Below, piece after piece: positions 18,149 to 27,945 of a stretch of DNA of 64,000 bases. The stretch is from Liquorilactobacillus oeni DSM 19972. GTDB taxonomy: Bacteria; Bacillota; Bacilli; Lactobacillales; Lactobacillaceae. Positions within the stretch are counted from its first letter, which is position 1. Each line of letters starts with the position of its first letter. Position numbers and translations under genes: made by a program. A model generated the notes under the pieces. It searched no databases, was not told the origin of the DNA, and saw only the letters and a list, made by a program, of their open reading frames with translations. The stretch covers positions 673,336 to 737,335 of the forward strand of contig NZ_AZEH01000039.1 in the NCBI RefSeq assembly GCF_001436275.1. The letters are read 5' to 3'.

Positions 18149-20815
18149 TTATTTTGTATCGTACCAAGTTTTACCAGAAGAGCTTTCAACCTTCAAGGGA
18201 ACTTCAAGAGAAACAGCTTCATCCATCACATTAGGTACAAGCTTTTTCAATTTTTTCAACTCCTCTTGCGGTGCCTCAAAAATCAGTTCATCATGAACCT
18301 GCAGCAACATAACTGCTTGAAGTTTTTCTTTTTTCAGCATCTTTTGCATATTAATCATTGCAACTTTGATAATATCTGCTGCACTGCCTTGAATAGGCGT
18401 ATTCATTGCTGTTCTTTCCGAGAAAGAACGTAAATTAAAGTTTTTGCTTGTAATATCGGGAAGATACCGTCTGCGCTTAAACAAGGTTTCTACATAACCA
18501 GTTTTATGTGCTTTTTCTACAATTTTTTTCATGTATTGATGAACACCTGGGAAAATTTTGAAATATCTATCTATAAAATCCTTGGCCTGTTTGCGTGAGA
18601 TACCGATATTTTGTGCAAGTCCATAATCGCTAATTCCATAGACAATTCCAAAGTTAACTGCCTTTGCCTGTCTGCGCATATTAGGAGTAACCTGTTCTGC
18701 AGACTCAAGCCCAAAAATCTGCATTGCTGTGTTCGCATGGATATCAGCCCCTCTTTTAAAAGCTGCCTGCATATTTTCATCGTGTGAGATGTGTGCAAGA
18801 ACACGCAACTCAATTTGAGAATAGTCGGAAGAAAAAATCTCCCAGTTTTCTTTGCGGGGAACAAAAACCTGCCTTATTTTTTTGCCTTCGGGAAGCCGGA
18901 TAGGAATATTTTGCAAATTGGGATCTACAGAAGAGAGTCTGCCCGTAGCAGTTAAAGTTTGTGTATAACGTGTATGCACTTTGCTGTCTTTTGGTGAAAC
19001 ATACTTTAATAAGCCTTCCACGTAGGTTGATTGAATTTTGGCAATTTGCCTATATTTCAGAATGTTATCTACAATTGGAGCCATACCTCTTAATTGTTCC
19101 AGTACTCCTACAGCAGTAGAATAACCTGTCTTTGTTTTTTTAATTACTGGCAATTTAAGTTTTTCGAAAAGAATTACACCAAGCTGCTTAGGTGAATTCA
19201 AATTAAATTTTTCACCTGCTTCGTTGTAGATCTCTAGTTTAACCTCTTCGATTCTTTCTTTAAATTCACTACCCATCTGCTCGAGTCTATTTTGGTCGAC
19301 TCTTATTCCAGCAAGCTCCATATTTCCCAAAACAAAGGAAAGTGGACGTTCCATCTTAATATAAAGTTCTTCTTGTTTATTTTCTTTTAACTGGTTTAAC
19401 AAAGGAGATTTTAAAGCAGTAATTGCCTGTAATTTGCTGCAAAGATGATTGAAAAAAACTTGGTCATCTTCCGGAATCAAATATTTAGCACCCTTGCCAT
19501 ATACTTCTTCATCTGTACTCACATCAGTATAATCGTGCAACTGCGCCAACTTGCCTAAATCATTGCTATTTTCACTAGCGTTAAGCAAATAAGAAACTAA
19601 CAGCAGATCAAAATCAACGTCTGATAACTTAACATTCAAACGTGCTAAACCCACAAAAGTCCTTTTTCCATCAAAAAGATCAATTGGTATAGCCGGATCT
19701 TCCAATGCACTGCAGATTTTTTCGCTTTTTAGCAGTTCACAGTTTCGGGAAACAAAATATTTTCCGTCATAAGCGATAACAAAGCCAACCAGAGGGGCCA
19801 AATGATAATTATCTCCACTCATCTCAAGGTAAAAAGAAATTCCGTTTTTAAAAGAAAGACTCAATTCGTTAATGTTATCTTCAGTTAGAACCGTATAATC
19901 TATTTTTGTACTTTCCGGTTTCTTTTTTTTAGTTTTACTATCTAATTTCTTTAAAAAGCTCTTAAAATCAACTTCTTCGTAAAAGGAGGTCAGTTTAGCT
20001 GTATCCCGACCCTTCCATTCGAGCTCCTTAAGTGTAAGTGTTATGGGAGCATCTTTACGAATACGCGCTAGGTCTTTACATAAAAAAGCAATTTTTTGAT
20101 CTTCTTCAAGGTGTTCTTTCATTTTGGAAGGTTTTAATTTATCAAGGTTATCATATAATTTCTCAATTGTTCCAAATTGTTTGAGCAATTTAAGTGCAGT
20201 TTTTTCACCGACTTTTGCAACTCCCGGGTAGTTATCCGATGAATCGCCCACAAGGCCTTTCATATCAATAATCTGTCCCGGTGTGATACCGTATTTCTGC
20301 AAAACGTGGTCAGGTGTATAGCTTTCCGTTTCGCTAACTCCCTTTTGAGTCACTGATACAGTCGTTCTGTCAGTAGCCAACTGTGTCAAATCACGATCGC
20401 CCGTGACAATCGTTACTTCAAACCCTTCTTTTTCAGCTTTTTTTGCGAGAGTTCCGATTATATCGTCAGCTTCATAATCAATTAATTCATAGCTCTTGAT
20501 ACCATAAGCTTCCAGAAGTTTCTTAAGATACGGCAACTGCTCAGAAAGTTCTGATGGCGTTTTCGCACGACCGCCCTTATAATTTGAATATTTAGCATTT
20601 CGAAAAGTTTCTTTCGCTGCATCAAAAGCAACTAATGTGTGCGTTGGGTTCGTATTTTCTATGATTCTATCCAGCATCGTGTTAAAGCCATAGATTGCAT
20701 TCGTGTGCAGACCGTTATGACTGACAAAACGATCCAATGATTGGTGCAATGCAAAGAATGCCCTAAAAGCAACACTGTTGCCATCGATCAATAAAAGCTT
20801 CTTTTTAATATTCAT
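18149..20815 (-). CDS. polA: DNA polymerase I
   Basis: An 888-residue enzyme for Okazaki fragment maturation and excision repair. The 5'-3' exonuclease domain (about 1-300) is intact. The middle domain lacks the DxE metal motif of 3'-5' exonucleases (the corresponding segment reads FYLEMSGDNYH), so proofreading is probably absent, as in many Firmicutes. Polymerase motifs A (SSDYSQIELR), B (RRQAKAVNFGIVYG) and C (QVHDELIFE) are complete. It heads the polA-mutM-coaE-nrdR-dnaB-dnaI operon. Confidence 0.97.
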   Translation of the reverse strand: MNIKKKLLLIDGNSVAFRAFFALHQSLDRFVSHNGLHTNAIYGFNTMLDRIIENTNPTHTLVAFDAAKETFRNAKYSNYKGGRAKTPSELSEQLPYLKKLLEAYGIKSYELIDYEADDIIGTLAKKAEKEGFEVTIVTGDRDLTQLATDRTTVSVTQKGVSETESYTPDHVLQKYGITPGQIIDMKGLVGDSSDNYPGVAKVGEKTALKLLKQFGTIEKLYDNLDKLKPSKMKEHLEEDQKIAFLCKDLARIRKDAPITLTLKELEWKGRDTAKLTSFYEEVDFKSFLKKLDSKTKKKKPESTKIDYTVLTEDNINELSLSFKNGISFYLEMSGDNYHLAPLVGFVIAYDGKYFVSRNCELLKSEKICSALEDPAIPIDLFDGKRTFVGLARLNVKLSDVDFDLLLVSYLLNASENSNDLGKLAQLHDYTDVSTDEEVYGKGAKYLIPEDDQVFFNHLCSKLQAITALKSPLLNQLKENKQEELYIKMERPLSFVLGNMELAGIRVDQNRLEQMGSEFKERIEEVKLEIYNEAGEKFNLNSPKQLGVILFEKLKLPVIKKTKTGYSTAVGVLEQLRGMAPIVDNILKYRQIAKIQSTYVEGLLKYVSPKDSKVHTRYTQTLTATGRLSSVDPNLQNIPIRLPEGKKIRQVFVPRKENWEIFSSDYSQIELRVLAHISHDENMQAAFKRGADIHANTAMQIFGLESAEQVTPNMRRQAKAVNFGIVYGISDYGLAQNIGISRKQAKDFIDRYFKIFPGVHQYMKKIVEKAHKTGYVETLFKRRRYLPDITSKNFNLRSFSERTAMNTPIQGSAADIIKVAMINMQKMLKKEKLQAVMLLQVHDELIFEAPQEELKKLKKLVPNVMDEAVSLEVPLKVESSSGKTWYDTK

Positions 20816-20907
20816 TTTCCGAACTCCTTTTATTAGGTATCTTCTAATTCATTTTAACAAACATTTTGCTTTGTAGATAGGATGGGCTCCGGTATAATAC
20901 TAAAAAC

Positions 20908-20938
20908 AAAAAAACGGTATTCCTTTTACAGAATACCG
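20908..20938 (-). terminator. Intrinsic terminator after the BI-1 gene
   Basis: An eight-pair stem CGGTATTC/GAATACCG with an eight-base loop is followed by seven T on the minus strand. Confidence 0.85.
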
Positions 20939-20965
20939 ATCAATTAAAACTATGTTAAAAATGTT

Positions 20966-21667
20966 TTATTTACTATTAAACCCTGTAAAAATGTTTAAAA
21001 GACTGATGAACAAGTTAACAAAGTCTAGGTAAAGTTGTAATGCGCCCATTAGAGCTAAGTTAGTTGGCGAAACCTGTGAACCTGCTTGCTGATAGATAAG
21101 CTTGAATTTCTGGGCATCCCATGCTGTCAATGCTGTAAAAATAATAACACCGAAGAATGAAAAAACAAATTGGATCATTGTACTTTGCAAGAATACGTTA
21201 ATAATTGAAACTACTACCAGCCCAATCAAAGCGGCAAGCGCCTGTGTTCCAATTTTTGAGAGGTCACGCTTAGTTACTGTTCCTATTGTAGCCATCGAAA
21301 GAAAAACTGCTGCTGCAGCTACAAACGCCATAGTAACATCCGAAGCGGCATAAACAGAGAGGATTATTCCAAAAAACAGTCCCTCAATTACTGCAAAGAA
21401 GACTAAACCCGCTCCAGTAATTACAGGAGAGCGATCAGCTCTAAAAGACATTGAAAGAGCGATCAAAAACTGCACACCGATCAGTAAGAAAAACATAAAT
21501 CTGTGTTGCGCCATATATGACATTGTTTCTTCGTAATAAACATTATTAATTAAATATGCTACAACAGCTGAAATGCCAACTGCGCCTGCCATGAAACCAT
21601 ACATCTTTGCCAAAAATCCATTTAATCCAGTACGTTCTTGATTAATAACTCTGCGTTCATTATTCAT
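20966..21667 (-). CDS. Bax inhibitor-1/YccA family membrane protein
   Basis: A 233-residue integral membrane protein with about seven hydrophobic segments. The family includes YetJ-type pH-sensitive calcium channels and YccA, which modulates FtsH; the specific role here is unknown. The final segment LYLDFVNLFISLLNIF matches the conserved BI-1 C-terminus with the membrane Asp. The ATG overlaps by one base the stop of the hotdog gene, so they form an operon ending in a terminator. Confidence 0.93.
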   Translation of the reverse strand: MNNERRVINQERTGLNGFLAKMYGFMAGAVGISAVVAYLINNVYYEETMSYMAQHRFMFFLLIGVQFLIALSMSFRADRSPVITGAGLVFFAVIEGLFFGIILSVYAASDVTMAFVAAAAVFLSMATIGTVTKRDLSKIGTQALAALIGLVVVSIINVFLQSTMIQFVFSFFGVIIFTALTAWDAQKFKLIYQQAGSQVSPTNLALMGALQLYLDFVNLFISLLNIFTGFNSK

Positions 21668-22146
21668 TAAATATTCACCTCTAATTTATTTAAACCATCA
21701 ACTGCAGAAAATTTTTTAGGTGGTTTCACCATAAGAACCGCATCTAAAACACGATGGTCGTTTTCTTTATTACCTGTTATAGAAAGAGTTACGACTTCTT
21801 TCATAGTATCAACTTTGATAATTTCAAAGTTAAACGTAACATCTTCATTATGATACACTGGTAAAACAAAATTAACTGATGAATTTACCACTAGGCTGCC
21901 AGGACCAGGCAGTAATTTTGAAACTGAACTGGTAATAATTCCCATTAAGAGTACTTGTGGAACAACAGCACCTTTGTACTCCATCTTCTTGGCGTATTCA
22001 TCTTGAGTATACAAGGGATTATTATCATTCGTCGTTCCTAAGTACAGCATAACATCTCGTTCAGATATGCTTTCATTTACAGTCAGCGAATCTCCTTCAA
22101 ATAACTCATCTATCGTTTTGCCTTGCCTATGAGTATCTTCTGACAT
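21667..22146 (-). CDS. MaoC-like hotdog-fold protein
   Basis: A 159-residue single hotdog-domain protein of the MaoC dehydratase-like family. The pattern DNNPLYTQDEYAKK followed by GAVVPQVLLMGIITS is the family's active-site region, but the usual Asp/His pair is only partly recognisable (no His follows the Asp-Asn-Asn), so enoyl-hydratase activity is doubtful. ATG at 22146 is chosen because GGAGGT lies ten bases upstream and overlaps the alternative ATG at 22164. Linked to the BI-1 membrane protein by overlap. Confidence 0.8.
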   Translation of the reverse strand: MSEDTHRQGKTIDELFEGDSLTVNESISERDVMLYLGTTNDNNPLYTQDEYAKKMEYKGAVVPQVLLMGIITSSVSKLLPGPGSLVVNSSVNFVLPVYHNEDVTFNFEIIKVDTMKEVVTLSITGNKENDHRVLDAVLMVKPPKKFSAVDGLNKLEVNI

Positions 22147-22304
22147 ATATATCGACACCTCCATATAGTCTTACAGGTATTTTAGCATATTCTTATTTTG
22201 TCTACAATCTTTATGTTATTTGCAAACAGCATATCTTATTTTCCAATAAAATTTCGTATTATTTATGCTTAAGAGGCTCAAAGCTTATTTAATTAAATAA
22301 TAAA

Positions 22305-22339
22305 GGGACTGAATCAAAATTATATCTTGACCCAGCCCC
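22305..22339 (-). terminator. Terminator-like hairpin after murC
   Basis: GGGGCTGGGTCAAGAT pairs with ATTTTGATTCAGTCCC around a short loop; the following T stretch is interrupted. It belongs to the recurrent CTGGGTCAAAA hairpin family. Confidence 0.6.
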
Positions 22340-22360
22340 CTACCTGTAATGCGAATTAAC

Positions 22361-22466
22361 GTGTAACAATAGCCAGATTTTTACTTACCTGCTTACTCAC
22401 AATCAAATTCAGACTATGTTCGTAATTCACAGTCAATGCTCAAACTCAGCGACCACTGGCACACCT
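22361..22466. repeat. Composite palindromic intergenic repeat, copy 1
   Basis: A ~106 bp imperfect palindrome starts GTGTAACAATAGCC and ends GACCACTGGCACAC, with the internal conserved block TCAAATTCAGACTATG. It lies 21 bases from the hairpin at 22305-22339. The same hairpin-plus-palindrome arrangement recurs at 42.8, 56.8 and 58.7 kb. It fills most of the gap between the hotdog gene and murC. Confidence 0.75.
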
Positions 22467-22496
22467 TCTTTAAGGTTTCAAAGTGTTATCTAATTA

Positions 22497-23828
22497 TCAA
22501 TTATTTTTAGGGCTTAAACTACTCAGAAGTTTTTCATATGCATATTCGTACTTCTGGATATCTCCTGCCCCCATGAAAACAACAACAGCATTATGGTAAT
22601 CAAGTAGAGCCGACATATTATCTACCTTAAGAATTTCGCCGCCTTTTGTAATCTTATCTCCTAGGTCACTGCTGGAAACATTACCGCCGTGTTCTCTTAT
22701 TGAGCTGAAAATGTCAGTCAAAAAAACTTTATCAGCAAGATTAAGGCTGGCAGCAAAATCATCCATTAATGCAATCGTGCGACTGAAAGTATGCGGCTGA
22801 AAAACAGCGATAATATTTTTATTTGGATACTTCTGACGAGCAGCATCAATCGTTGCCTTAATTTCTGAAGGATGATGCGCATAATCATCAATGATGGTCA
22901 TGTCTGCCACAAATTTTTCCGTAAAGCGTCTCTTAACACCTTTAAAAGTTAATAGTTCATTTTTGATTTCCTGTTGATCAACCTTTTCAAAATAAGAAAC
23001 TGCAATTACAGCCAAACTGTTCAAAACATTATGCTCACCAAACAGCGGAATTTTATAGTTGCCCAAAAATTCATCATGTAAATAAACATCAAATGATGAG
23101 CCCTTCGTTGTACGCTTTATATTAACAGCTCTGAAGTCATCATTTTCGCGTGTACCATAATAATGAACTGGAACATTTGCTTTTAAATTGCGAAGATTTT
23201 TATCCTCTCCCCAAGCAAAAATACCCTTTTTTGTTTGGCTTGCAAGTGTTTCAAAAGCATCAAAAACATCTTCAATACCAGTAAAATAATCAGGATGATC
23301 AAAGTCTATGTTAGTCATAATCACATAATCAGGATAATAAGCAACAAAGTGGCGTCGATATTCATCAGCTTCAAAAACAAAAAAGCGTGCATTCGGAACT
23401 CCCTTACCGGAACCATCACCGACCAGATAACTGGTTGGAGCTACACCACCCAAAACATGGGCCAGCAAGCCTGTTGTACTGGTTTTTCCATGAGCTCCGG
23501 CAATTCCGATACTGGTGGTATTTTCAACGATCTTTTCAAGAAAATCAGGATATGTAATGACTTCCAACCCTAGTTCATGAGCACGTTTGATTTCAGGATG
23601 ATCATCCCCAAAAGCATTGCCCTTTATAATTGTAAGTCCCTTTTTAATGTTTTCTTCGTTGAATGGTAAAATTTTTATTCCTGCTAGTTCTAGTCCTCGT
23701 TGAGTAAAAGTGTACTTTTCAATATCAGAGCCCGTTACTTTCAGCCCCTTGTCATGCAAAAGAAGGGCCAAGGAGCTCATACCCGTGCCCTTGATTCCAA
23801 CAAAAAAATAAGTAGTTTCTGTGTCCAT
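22497..23828 (-). CDS. murC: UDP-N-acetylmuramate--L-alanine ligase
   Basis: MurC adds L-Ala to UDP-MurNAc, the first amino-acid step of peptidoglycan precursor synthesis. The N-terminal Rossmann motif [11 protein letters not shown] is at 11-21, the ATP loop [10 protein letters not shown] at 111-120 and the DDYAHHPSE segment lies in the C-terminal domain. At 443 residues it is full length. Its neighbour upstream is the SftA-type translocase, the same pairing as in Bacillus subtilis. Confidence 0.97.
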   Translation of the reverse strand: MDTETTYFFVGIKGTGMSSLALLLHDKGLKVTGSDIEKYTFTQRGLELAGIKILPFNEENIKKGLTIIKGNAFGDDHPEIKRAHELGLEVITYPDFLEKIVENTTSIGIAGAHGKTSTTGLLAHVLGGVAPTSYLVGDGSGKGVPNARFFVFEADEYRRHFVAYYPDYVIMTNIDFDHPDYFTGIEDVFDAFETLASQTKKGIFAWGEDKNLRNLKANVPVHYYGTRENDDFRAVNIKRTTKGSSFDVYLHDEFLGNYKIPLFGEHNVLNSLAVIAVSYFEKVDQQEIKNELLTFKGVKRRFTEKFVADMTIIDDYAHHPSEIKATIDAARQKYPNKNIIAVFQPHTFSRTIALMDDFAASLNLADKVFLTDIFSSIREHGGNVSSSDLGDKITKGGEILKVDNMSALLDYHNAVVVFMGAGDIQKYEYAYEKLLSSLSPKNN

Positions 23829-23914
23829 ACTAAAGTCCTCTCTTTTCTACTTTACAATCACCGCTAAGTTTACCACAAAATTAATTCACTATGTTTTAAG
23901 TTTTATCCCTGTGA

Positions 23915-26146
23915 TTATTCTCTTAATTTGCTTAACTCTTTTTGAGTTAAAAAAACTGCCCGGGGTTTTGAACCATGTGCCGGTGAAACAAATTGCTTTT
24001 GCTCTAACTCATCGATCAGGTTCGCTGCTCTATTGTATCCAACAGAAAATACACGTTGCAGCTTAGACGTAGAAATATTCTTTTCATTTACGATATAGTC
24101 CAGTACCCTTGGAAATATCGGATCTTCATTTTGAGCTTCTTGCGTCATTTTCTTCAGCCCGGCAGGGTCAAATGCATAATGTGGTTTTCCTTGACTACGG
24201 ACGAACTCTGTAATTTTGTCAACCTCATCTTGAACAAATGTACCCTGAAGACGTAAAGGTTGACTGGCACCGTTACCCAAATAAAGCATATCTCCGCGCC
24301 CAAGCAGCCTTTCTGCTCCCGCAGTATCAATAATCGTCCTTGAATCTACCTGACTAGAGACCATAAATGCAATTCGTGTAGGAATATTATTTTTAATTGT
24401 ACCGGTAATCACATCCACACTAGGCCTTTGAGTGGCAATCAGTAAATGAATACCCGCTGCACGTGCTTTTTGTGTAATACGAGCAATACAGTCTTGTACT
24501 TCAGAAGATGCAATCATCATCAAGTCTGCAAGTTCGTCGATAACGATCACAATGTAAGGCATCTTCAAACCGTAATCTCTTCTATCGTCAGCTTTTTTAT
24601 TATAGCTTTCAATATTTCTGGCTCCTGCCGCAGCCAGCCTTTGATAGCGCTCTTCCATTTCTTGAACTACCCACTTCAGGGCTGCTGATGCAGCTTGAGG
24701 ATCTGAGATAACAGGTGCAAGCAGATGAGGAATATCATGGTAAGGAGCCATTTCAACCGCTTTAGGATCAATCAACAGAAGTTTAACCTGTGCAGGTGTC
24801 GCTTTATAAAGCAAAGAAAGTAGCAAACTATTTATAAAAACAGATTTGCCAGAACCAGTTGCACCAGCAATTAATCCATGAGGCATTTTTCTTAAATCAG
24901 TGACCTGGGCACGTCCAAATAAATCAACACCTAAAGCTACTGTCAAAGGAGAACTACTTTCTTTAAAATTGTCAGATTCCAAAACTTCAGAAAGCATTAC
25001 AGGACGTGAACGGAAGTTAGGAACTTCTATTCCTACGCTACTTTTTCCTGGGATCGGAGCTTCAATGCGGATATCCCGTGCCGCTAGCGCCAACTTTAAG
25101 TCATCAGCAAGATTAGTAATCTTGCTAACCTTGACACCTCTTCCTAATGTAACTTCAAACTGTGTAACAGCTGGCCCAATCGTCCATCTATTAACCTGTG
25201 CATTAACTTTAAAAGAGCGCAACGAATCATTCAAAGTATCTCTTTGTGAGCGCACCCACTCATTCATCGATGGATCACTAACCATAACTGCCCGTGGAAG
25301 CAAAGAAGAAGCCGGAAAGCGGTAACTCGTCTGCTGTCTAAGCAAGTTGTCAGCATTTAGCAGTTGTTTTTTGTCTGTTTTTTTACTTAATCCATGATTT
25401 AAATTTGAAACCAGCGGTTCACTTAAACTGCTTGGCCGAAGTTCAACAGCTGTTTTTTGGCCTGAAGAATGCTTTTCAGCCTGATTAGCCACTATCTCGT
25501 CTTGTCTCTTAAAAGTCAGCTCCTGCATATGAAACTTTTTTTGCAGTTCTGACACTTTGTTACGCTTTTCATTTTGTTTAGTTGGGAACGAGTCAAGCTT
25601 TACATCCGGAGCTTGATGCAGTACCGGTATGGAAGCTGCAGCCTTATTACTGCTTTTTGATAAACTTTTGTTTACTGAACTAAAATCGGTTCGTGAACGA
25701 ACCTTAGTTTCAGAAGTTTGTACCTGCTCCAAATCATCAGAAATTTCAGAATCCGACTTAGCCAATGCTAAAATTGAGCGCTTTGACTCTCCTTGATCAT
25801 CTGATCCATTATCCATCAAGATTAGTTCTTTTTGAGCGTTATTGCTATTCATCATTGACAATAGAAAAAAACTTTCAGGTTTTTTTGACAACTCTTGAAG
25901 TATTCTGTGATACCGCAAAATTCTTTTTGAAAAACTTTCTTTATGAATAGCTGAAGGCGGAACATACGTTGGCTTAAACACCGAAGCCCTTGTTTTTCGG
26001 TCAATTTCATTCATTAGCGGCTGTGAAGTCTTATTATCGGCGTAGACCTCTTTAGTTCGGTTAAAAAAATTTTTTTTCTGTGCTTGTTTTCTATTTGTTT
26101 GTTTCTGAATCTTACGATAAAATGCTGGCCCGTCATAATGTTGCAT
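23915..26146 (-). CDS. sftA: Soluble FtsK/SpoIIIE-family DNA translocase (SftA type)
   Basis: A 743-residue DNA pump without membrane helices. A long, hydrophilic, low-complexity N-terminus (about 1-285) leads into the motor with Walker A GATGSGKS (428-435), Walker B IVIDELADLM and a C-terminal winged-helix gamma domain that reads orienting sequences. SftA of Bacillus subtilis moves DNA from the closing septum before SpoIIIE acts, and is also encoded beside murC. A second, membrane-bound FtsK is encoded at 50943-53258. Confidence 0.9.
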   Translation of the reverse strand: MQHYDGPAFYRKIQKQTNRKQAQKKNFFNRTKEVYADNKTSQPLMNEIDRKTRASVFKPTYVPPSAIHKESFSKRILRYHRILQELSKKPESFFLLSMMNSNNAQKELILMDNGSDDQGESKRSILALAKSDSEISDDLEQVQTSETKVRSRTDFSSVNKSLSKSSNKAAASIPVLHQAPDVKLDSFPTKQNEKRNKVSELQKKFHMQELTFKRQDEIVANQAEKHSSGQKTAVELRPSSLSEPLVSNLNHGLSKKTDKKQLLNADNLLRQQTSYRFPASSLLPRAVMVSDPSMNEWVRSQRDTLNDSLRSFKVNAQVNRWTIGPAVTQFEVTLGRGVKVSKITNLADDLKLALAARDIRIEAPIPGKSSVGIEVPNFRSRPVMLSEVLESDNFKESSSPLTVALGVDLFGRAQVTDLRKMPHGLIAGATGSGKSVFINSLLLSLLYKATPAQVKLLLIDPKAVEMAPYHDIPHLLAPVISDPQAASAALKWVVQEMEERYQRLAAAGARNIESYNKKADDRRDYGLKMPYIVIVIDELADLMMIASSEVQDCIARITQKARAAGIHLLIATQRPSVDVITGTIKNNIPTRIAFMVSSQVDSRTIIDTAGAERLLGRGDMLYLGNGASQPLRLQGTFVQDEVDKITEFVRSQGKPHYAFDPAGLKKMTQEAQNEDPIFPRVLDYIVNEKNISTSKLQRVFSVGYNRAANLIDELEQKQFVSPAHGSKPRAVFLTQKELSKLRE

Positions 26147-26390
26147 AATTAACTCATCCTAACACTAAAAATTATAAATTTTGGGTAGAACAAAAAGTGA
26201 AGCCTTAGCGAAAATTACTTCTTTCCATTTGGTTATTAATAATTCACGCTTAAACAAAAATTTTTTGAAATAAATTAATCTCAAAATTACTGTTACTTGG
26301 TTTTTAAAGGCTTTAAACGTTCAACTGCAGCATAGTTGATAAAATTAAAAAGCAAAATATAAAGTACAACATCATTGCAAATATTCAACT
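26147..26390. other. Intergenic region upstream of sftA with a possible degenerate repeat copy
   Basis: No coding potential is seen. The segment at 26231-26260 (TTATTAATAATTCACGCTTAAAC) resembles one arm of the palindromic repeat at 42.8 kb, but the second arm is not clear. It presumably also carries the sftA promoter. Confidence 0.4.
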
Positions 26391-26426
26391 AAAAAAACTG
26401 CAGCAAAACATAAGCTTTGACGCAGT
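26391..26426 (-). terminator. Intrinsic terminator after ytpR
   Basis: ACTGCGTCAAAGC pairs with GTTTTGCTGCAGT around a short loop and is followed by seven T on the minus strand. It is a variant of the CTGGGTCAAAA hairpin family. Confidence 0.75.
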
Positions 26427-26460
26427 CTTATTCTATCATAAAAACCTCTACCAGCAGGAA

Positions 26461-27078
26461 TCAATTGAATTCAAAAGACATCCCGATGTGATACTTTTCA
26501 GGTGGCAAGATCATAATTCCTCTTTTTTGCGGAGCCTTCGGTAAGTTTAATTCGCGGGCAGAACAAATCATTCCATCGCTTTCAACCCCGCGTAATTTTC
26601 CAGGCCAGATAACCGCTCCATTCGGCATCATTGCTCCTACTTTTGCGACTACTACAAGTTGGCCCTTTTCGATATTTGGTGCCCCGCAAACGATCTGAAG
26701 GGTTGTATCAGATGCAACTCTTGTTTTAGTAATATGCAAATGGTCTGAGTCTGGATGATCTTTAAGTTCTTCAACATAACCCACTACAAATTTCGAATCT
26801 TTTTCAAGCTTTAGCCGCTCAGTAAAACCCGCAAGCTTGAGCTGTTTCTGTAGGCTTGCAAGCTTGGCTGTATTCAAGAAGATTTGTCCTTGATCCTTAA
26901 TATCTCCAAGATATTTAGAAACATTAAAAATGTTAAAGCCAAGAACGCTGCCGTTTTCTTTGCTACTGATTTCGACAATATCTCCACTACGCTTTACTTC
27001 TTGCTCAGATACATCTTGCCGCAATAATATAATTAGTACGTCCCCTAATTGAGCGGGATTATAACAGGTAATCAACAT
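26461..27078 (-). CDS. ytpR: YtpR family tRNA-binding domain protein
   Basis: A 205-residue protein whose C-terminal half (about 95-200) is an EMAP-II/Arc1p-type tRNA-binding OB-fold like that of phenylalanyl-tRNA synthetase beta: VGYVEELKDHPDSDHLHIT and QIVCGAPNIEKGQLVVVA are diagnostic. The N-terminal half is the DUF4479 region. Biological role is unknown. ATG at 27078 is used, with GGGG upstream. It follows the thioredoxin-like gene, as in Bacillus subtilis ytpP-ytpR. Confidence 0.93.
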   Translation of the reverse strand: MLITCYNPAQLGDVLIILLRQDVSEQEVKRSGDIVEISSKENGSVLGFNIFNVSKYLGDIKDQGQIFLNTAKLASLQKQLKLAGFTERLKLEKDSKFVVGYVEELKDHPDSDHLHITKTRVASDTTLQIVCGAPNIEKGQLVVVAKVGAMMPNGAVIWPGKLRGVESDGMICSARELNLPKAPQKRGIMILPPEKYHIGMSFEFN

Positions 27079-27115
27079 CAAAATCCCCTTCGTTAAATAT
27101 ACTTAGTATTTGAAT

Positions 27116-27436
27116 TTAATCTACACTATTCAAAAAATCTTCGACTTGCTTTTTTGTTTTACGGTCTTTATTTACAAAACGAGCAAGTTCTTCGCCGTCT
27201 TTATAAACCACAAAGCTTGGAATTCCGAGAATCATCATTTCCTGACAAAGTGCAATATTTTCATCTCGATCAACTTGGATAAATTTATAATTAGCATATT
27301 CAGCCTCAATTTCCGGCATTGCAGGTTTAATAAAGCGGCAATCCGGACACCAATCGGCAGTAAAAAATAAAACATAAGAACCTTCTTGCAGCTTTTGAAC
27401 TAGTCCTTTAAAATTAGTTTTTTTTAAAATCTCCAT
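27116..27436 (-). CDS. Thioredoxin family protein (YtpP-like)
   Basis: A 106-residue thioredoxin-fold protein with the active site WCPDC (29-33), a variant of the usual WCGPC, so its redox potential may differ from classic thioredoxin. The conserved cis-Pro loop GIPSFVVYKDG is intact. It has no signal peptide, so it acts in the cytosol. Context with ytpR and ytzB matches YtpP of Bacillus. ATG at 27436 has AGGAG 12 bases upstream; the ATG at 27448 abuts that site. Confidence 0.92.
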   Translation of the reverse strand: MEILKKTNFKGLVQKLQEGSYVLFFTADWCPDCRFIKPAMPEIEAEYANYKFIQVDRDENIALCQEMMILGIPSFVVYKDGEELARFVNKDRKTKKQVEDFLNSVD

Positions 27437-27582
27437 AATTATTGACATCTCCTAAAATTATTATAAAACATTTAAAGACAAAACAAGCTGTACTCTGCTC
27501 TAAAAGCATTCGACATGTTCAAGCAACATTCTTGGTGTTATACTTATGAGTAAAATACAGTTAAAGATGGGAGCTGGTGCCA

Positions 27583-27915
27583 ATGTCAATTCCACTAAAT
27601 AAACTTTTACCATTATTTTTAGGAATTCTAACAGGTTTTATTGGCGGCCTTAAAGCAGGTACTGCAGTCCAAAGAAGAGAACCGCTTTCGCCTAGGGAGA
27701 TATTGATGAACGTTAAACGTTCATTCCAAAATGAGACCCCGATTCAAGACTCATGGATATCTGCTAAGCCAAAGCCTTTTCAGAGATTCGCACTCAAAAC
27801 CAAAGTTTATCAAGGTGGGCTGTCACGTTTAGAAGACCATCAAATTGTGTGTTATGAATTCAGTGCAGATATAAAAACAGGCAGTATTTTAAATCTGCAG
27901 CGTATAGAATATTGA
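27583..27915 (+). CDS. PepSY-like small membrane-anchored protein (YtzB-like)
   Basis: A 110-residue protein with one N-terminal transmembrane helix (about 6-28), then a PepSY-like domain: SPREILMNVKRSF, a central YQGGLSR turn and the ending YEFSADIKTGSILNL. By memory this agrees with Bacillus YtzB, also encoded near the thioredoxin-like ytpP. PepSY domains often modulate peptidases, but no target is known here. GGGAG lies nine bases before the ATG. It is divergent from the thioredoxin gene and convergent with trmB. Confidence 0.75.
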   Translation: MSIPLNKLLPLFLGILTGFIGGLKAGTAVQRREPLSPREILMNVKRSFQNETPIQDSWISAKPKPFQRFALKTKVYQGGLSRLEDHQIVCYEFSADIKTGSILNLQRIEY

Positions 27916-27945
27916 AAAGTGCCAAGACCAATTAAAGGCAGTTTA

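Noticed and set aside
23235-23573. 112-codon open frame on the plus strand
   Set aside because: It is antisense to the murC catalytic region and has no start signals.
24900-25325. 141-codon open frame on the plus strand
   Set aside because: It is antisense to the conserved motor domain of the SftA-type translocase; its composition is that of a shadow frame.
26250-26285. CodY-like box upstream of sftA
   Set aside because: It has at least four mismatches to AATTTTCWGAAAATT in very AT-rich DNA, which is expected by chance.
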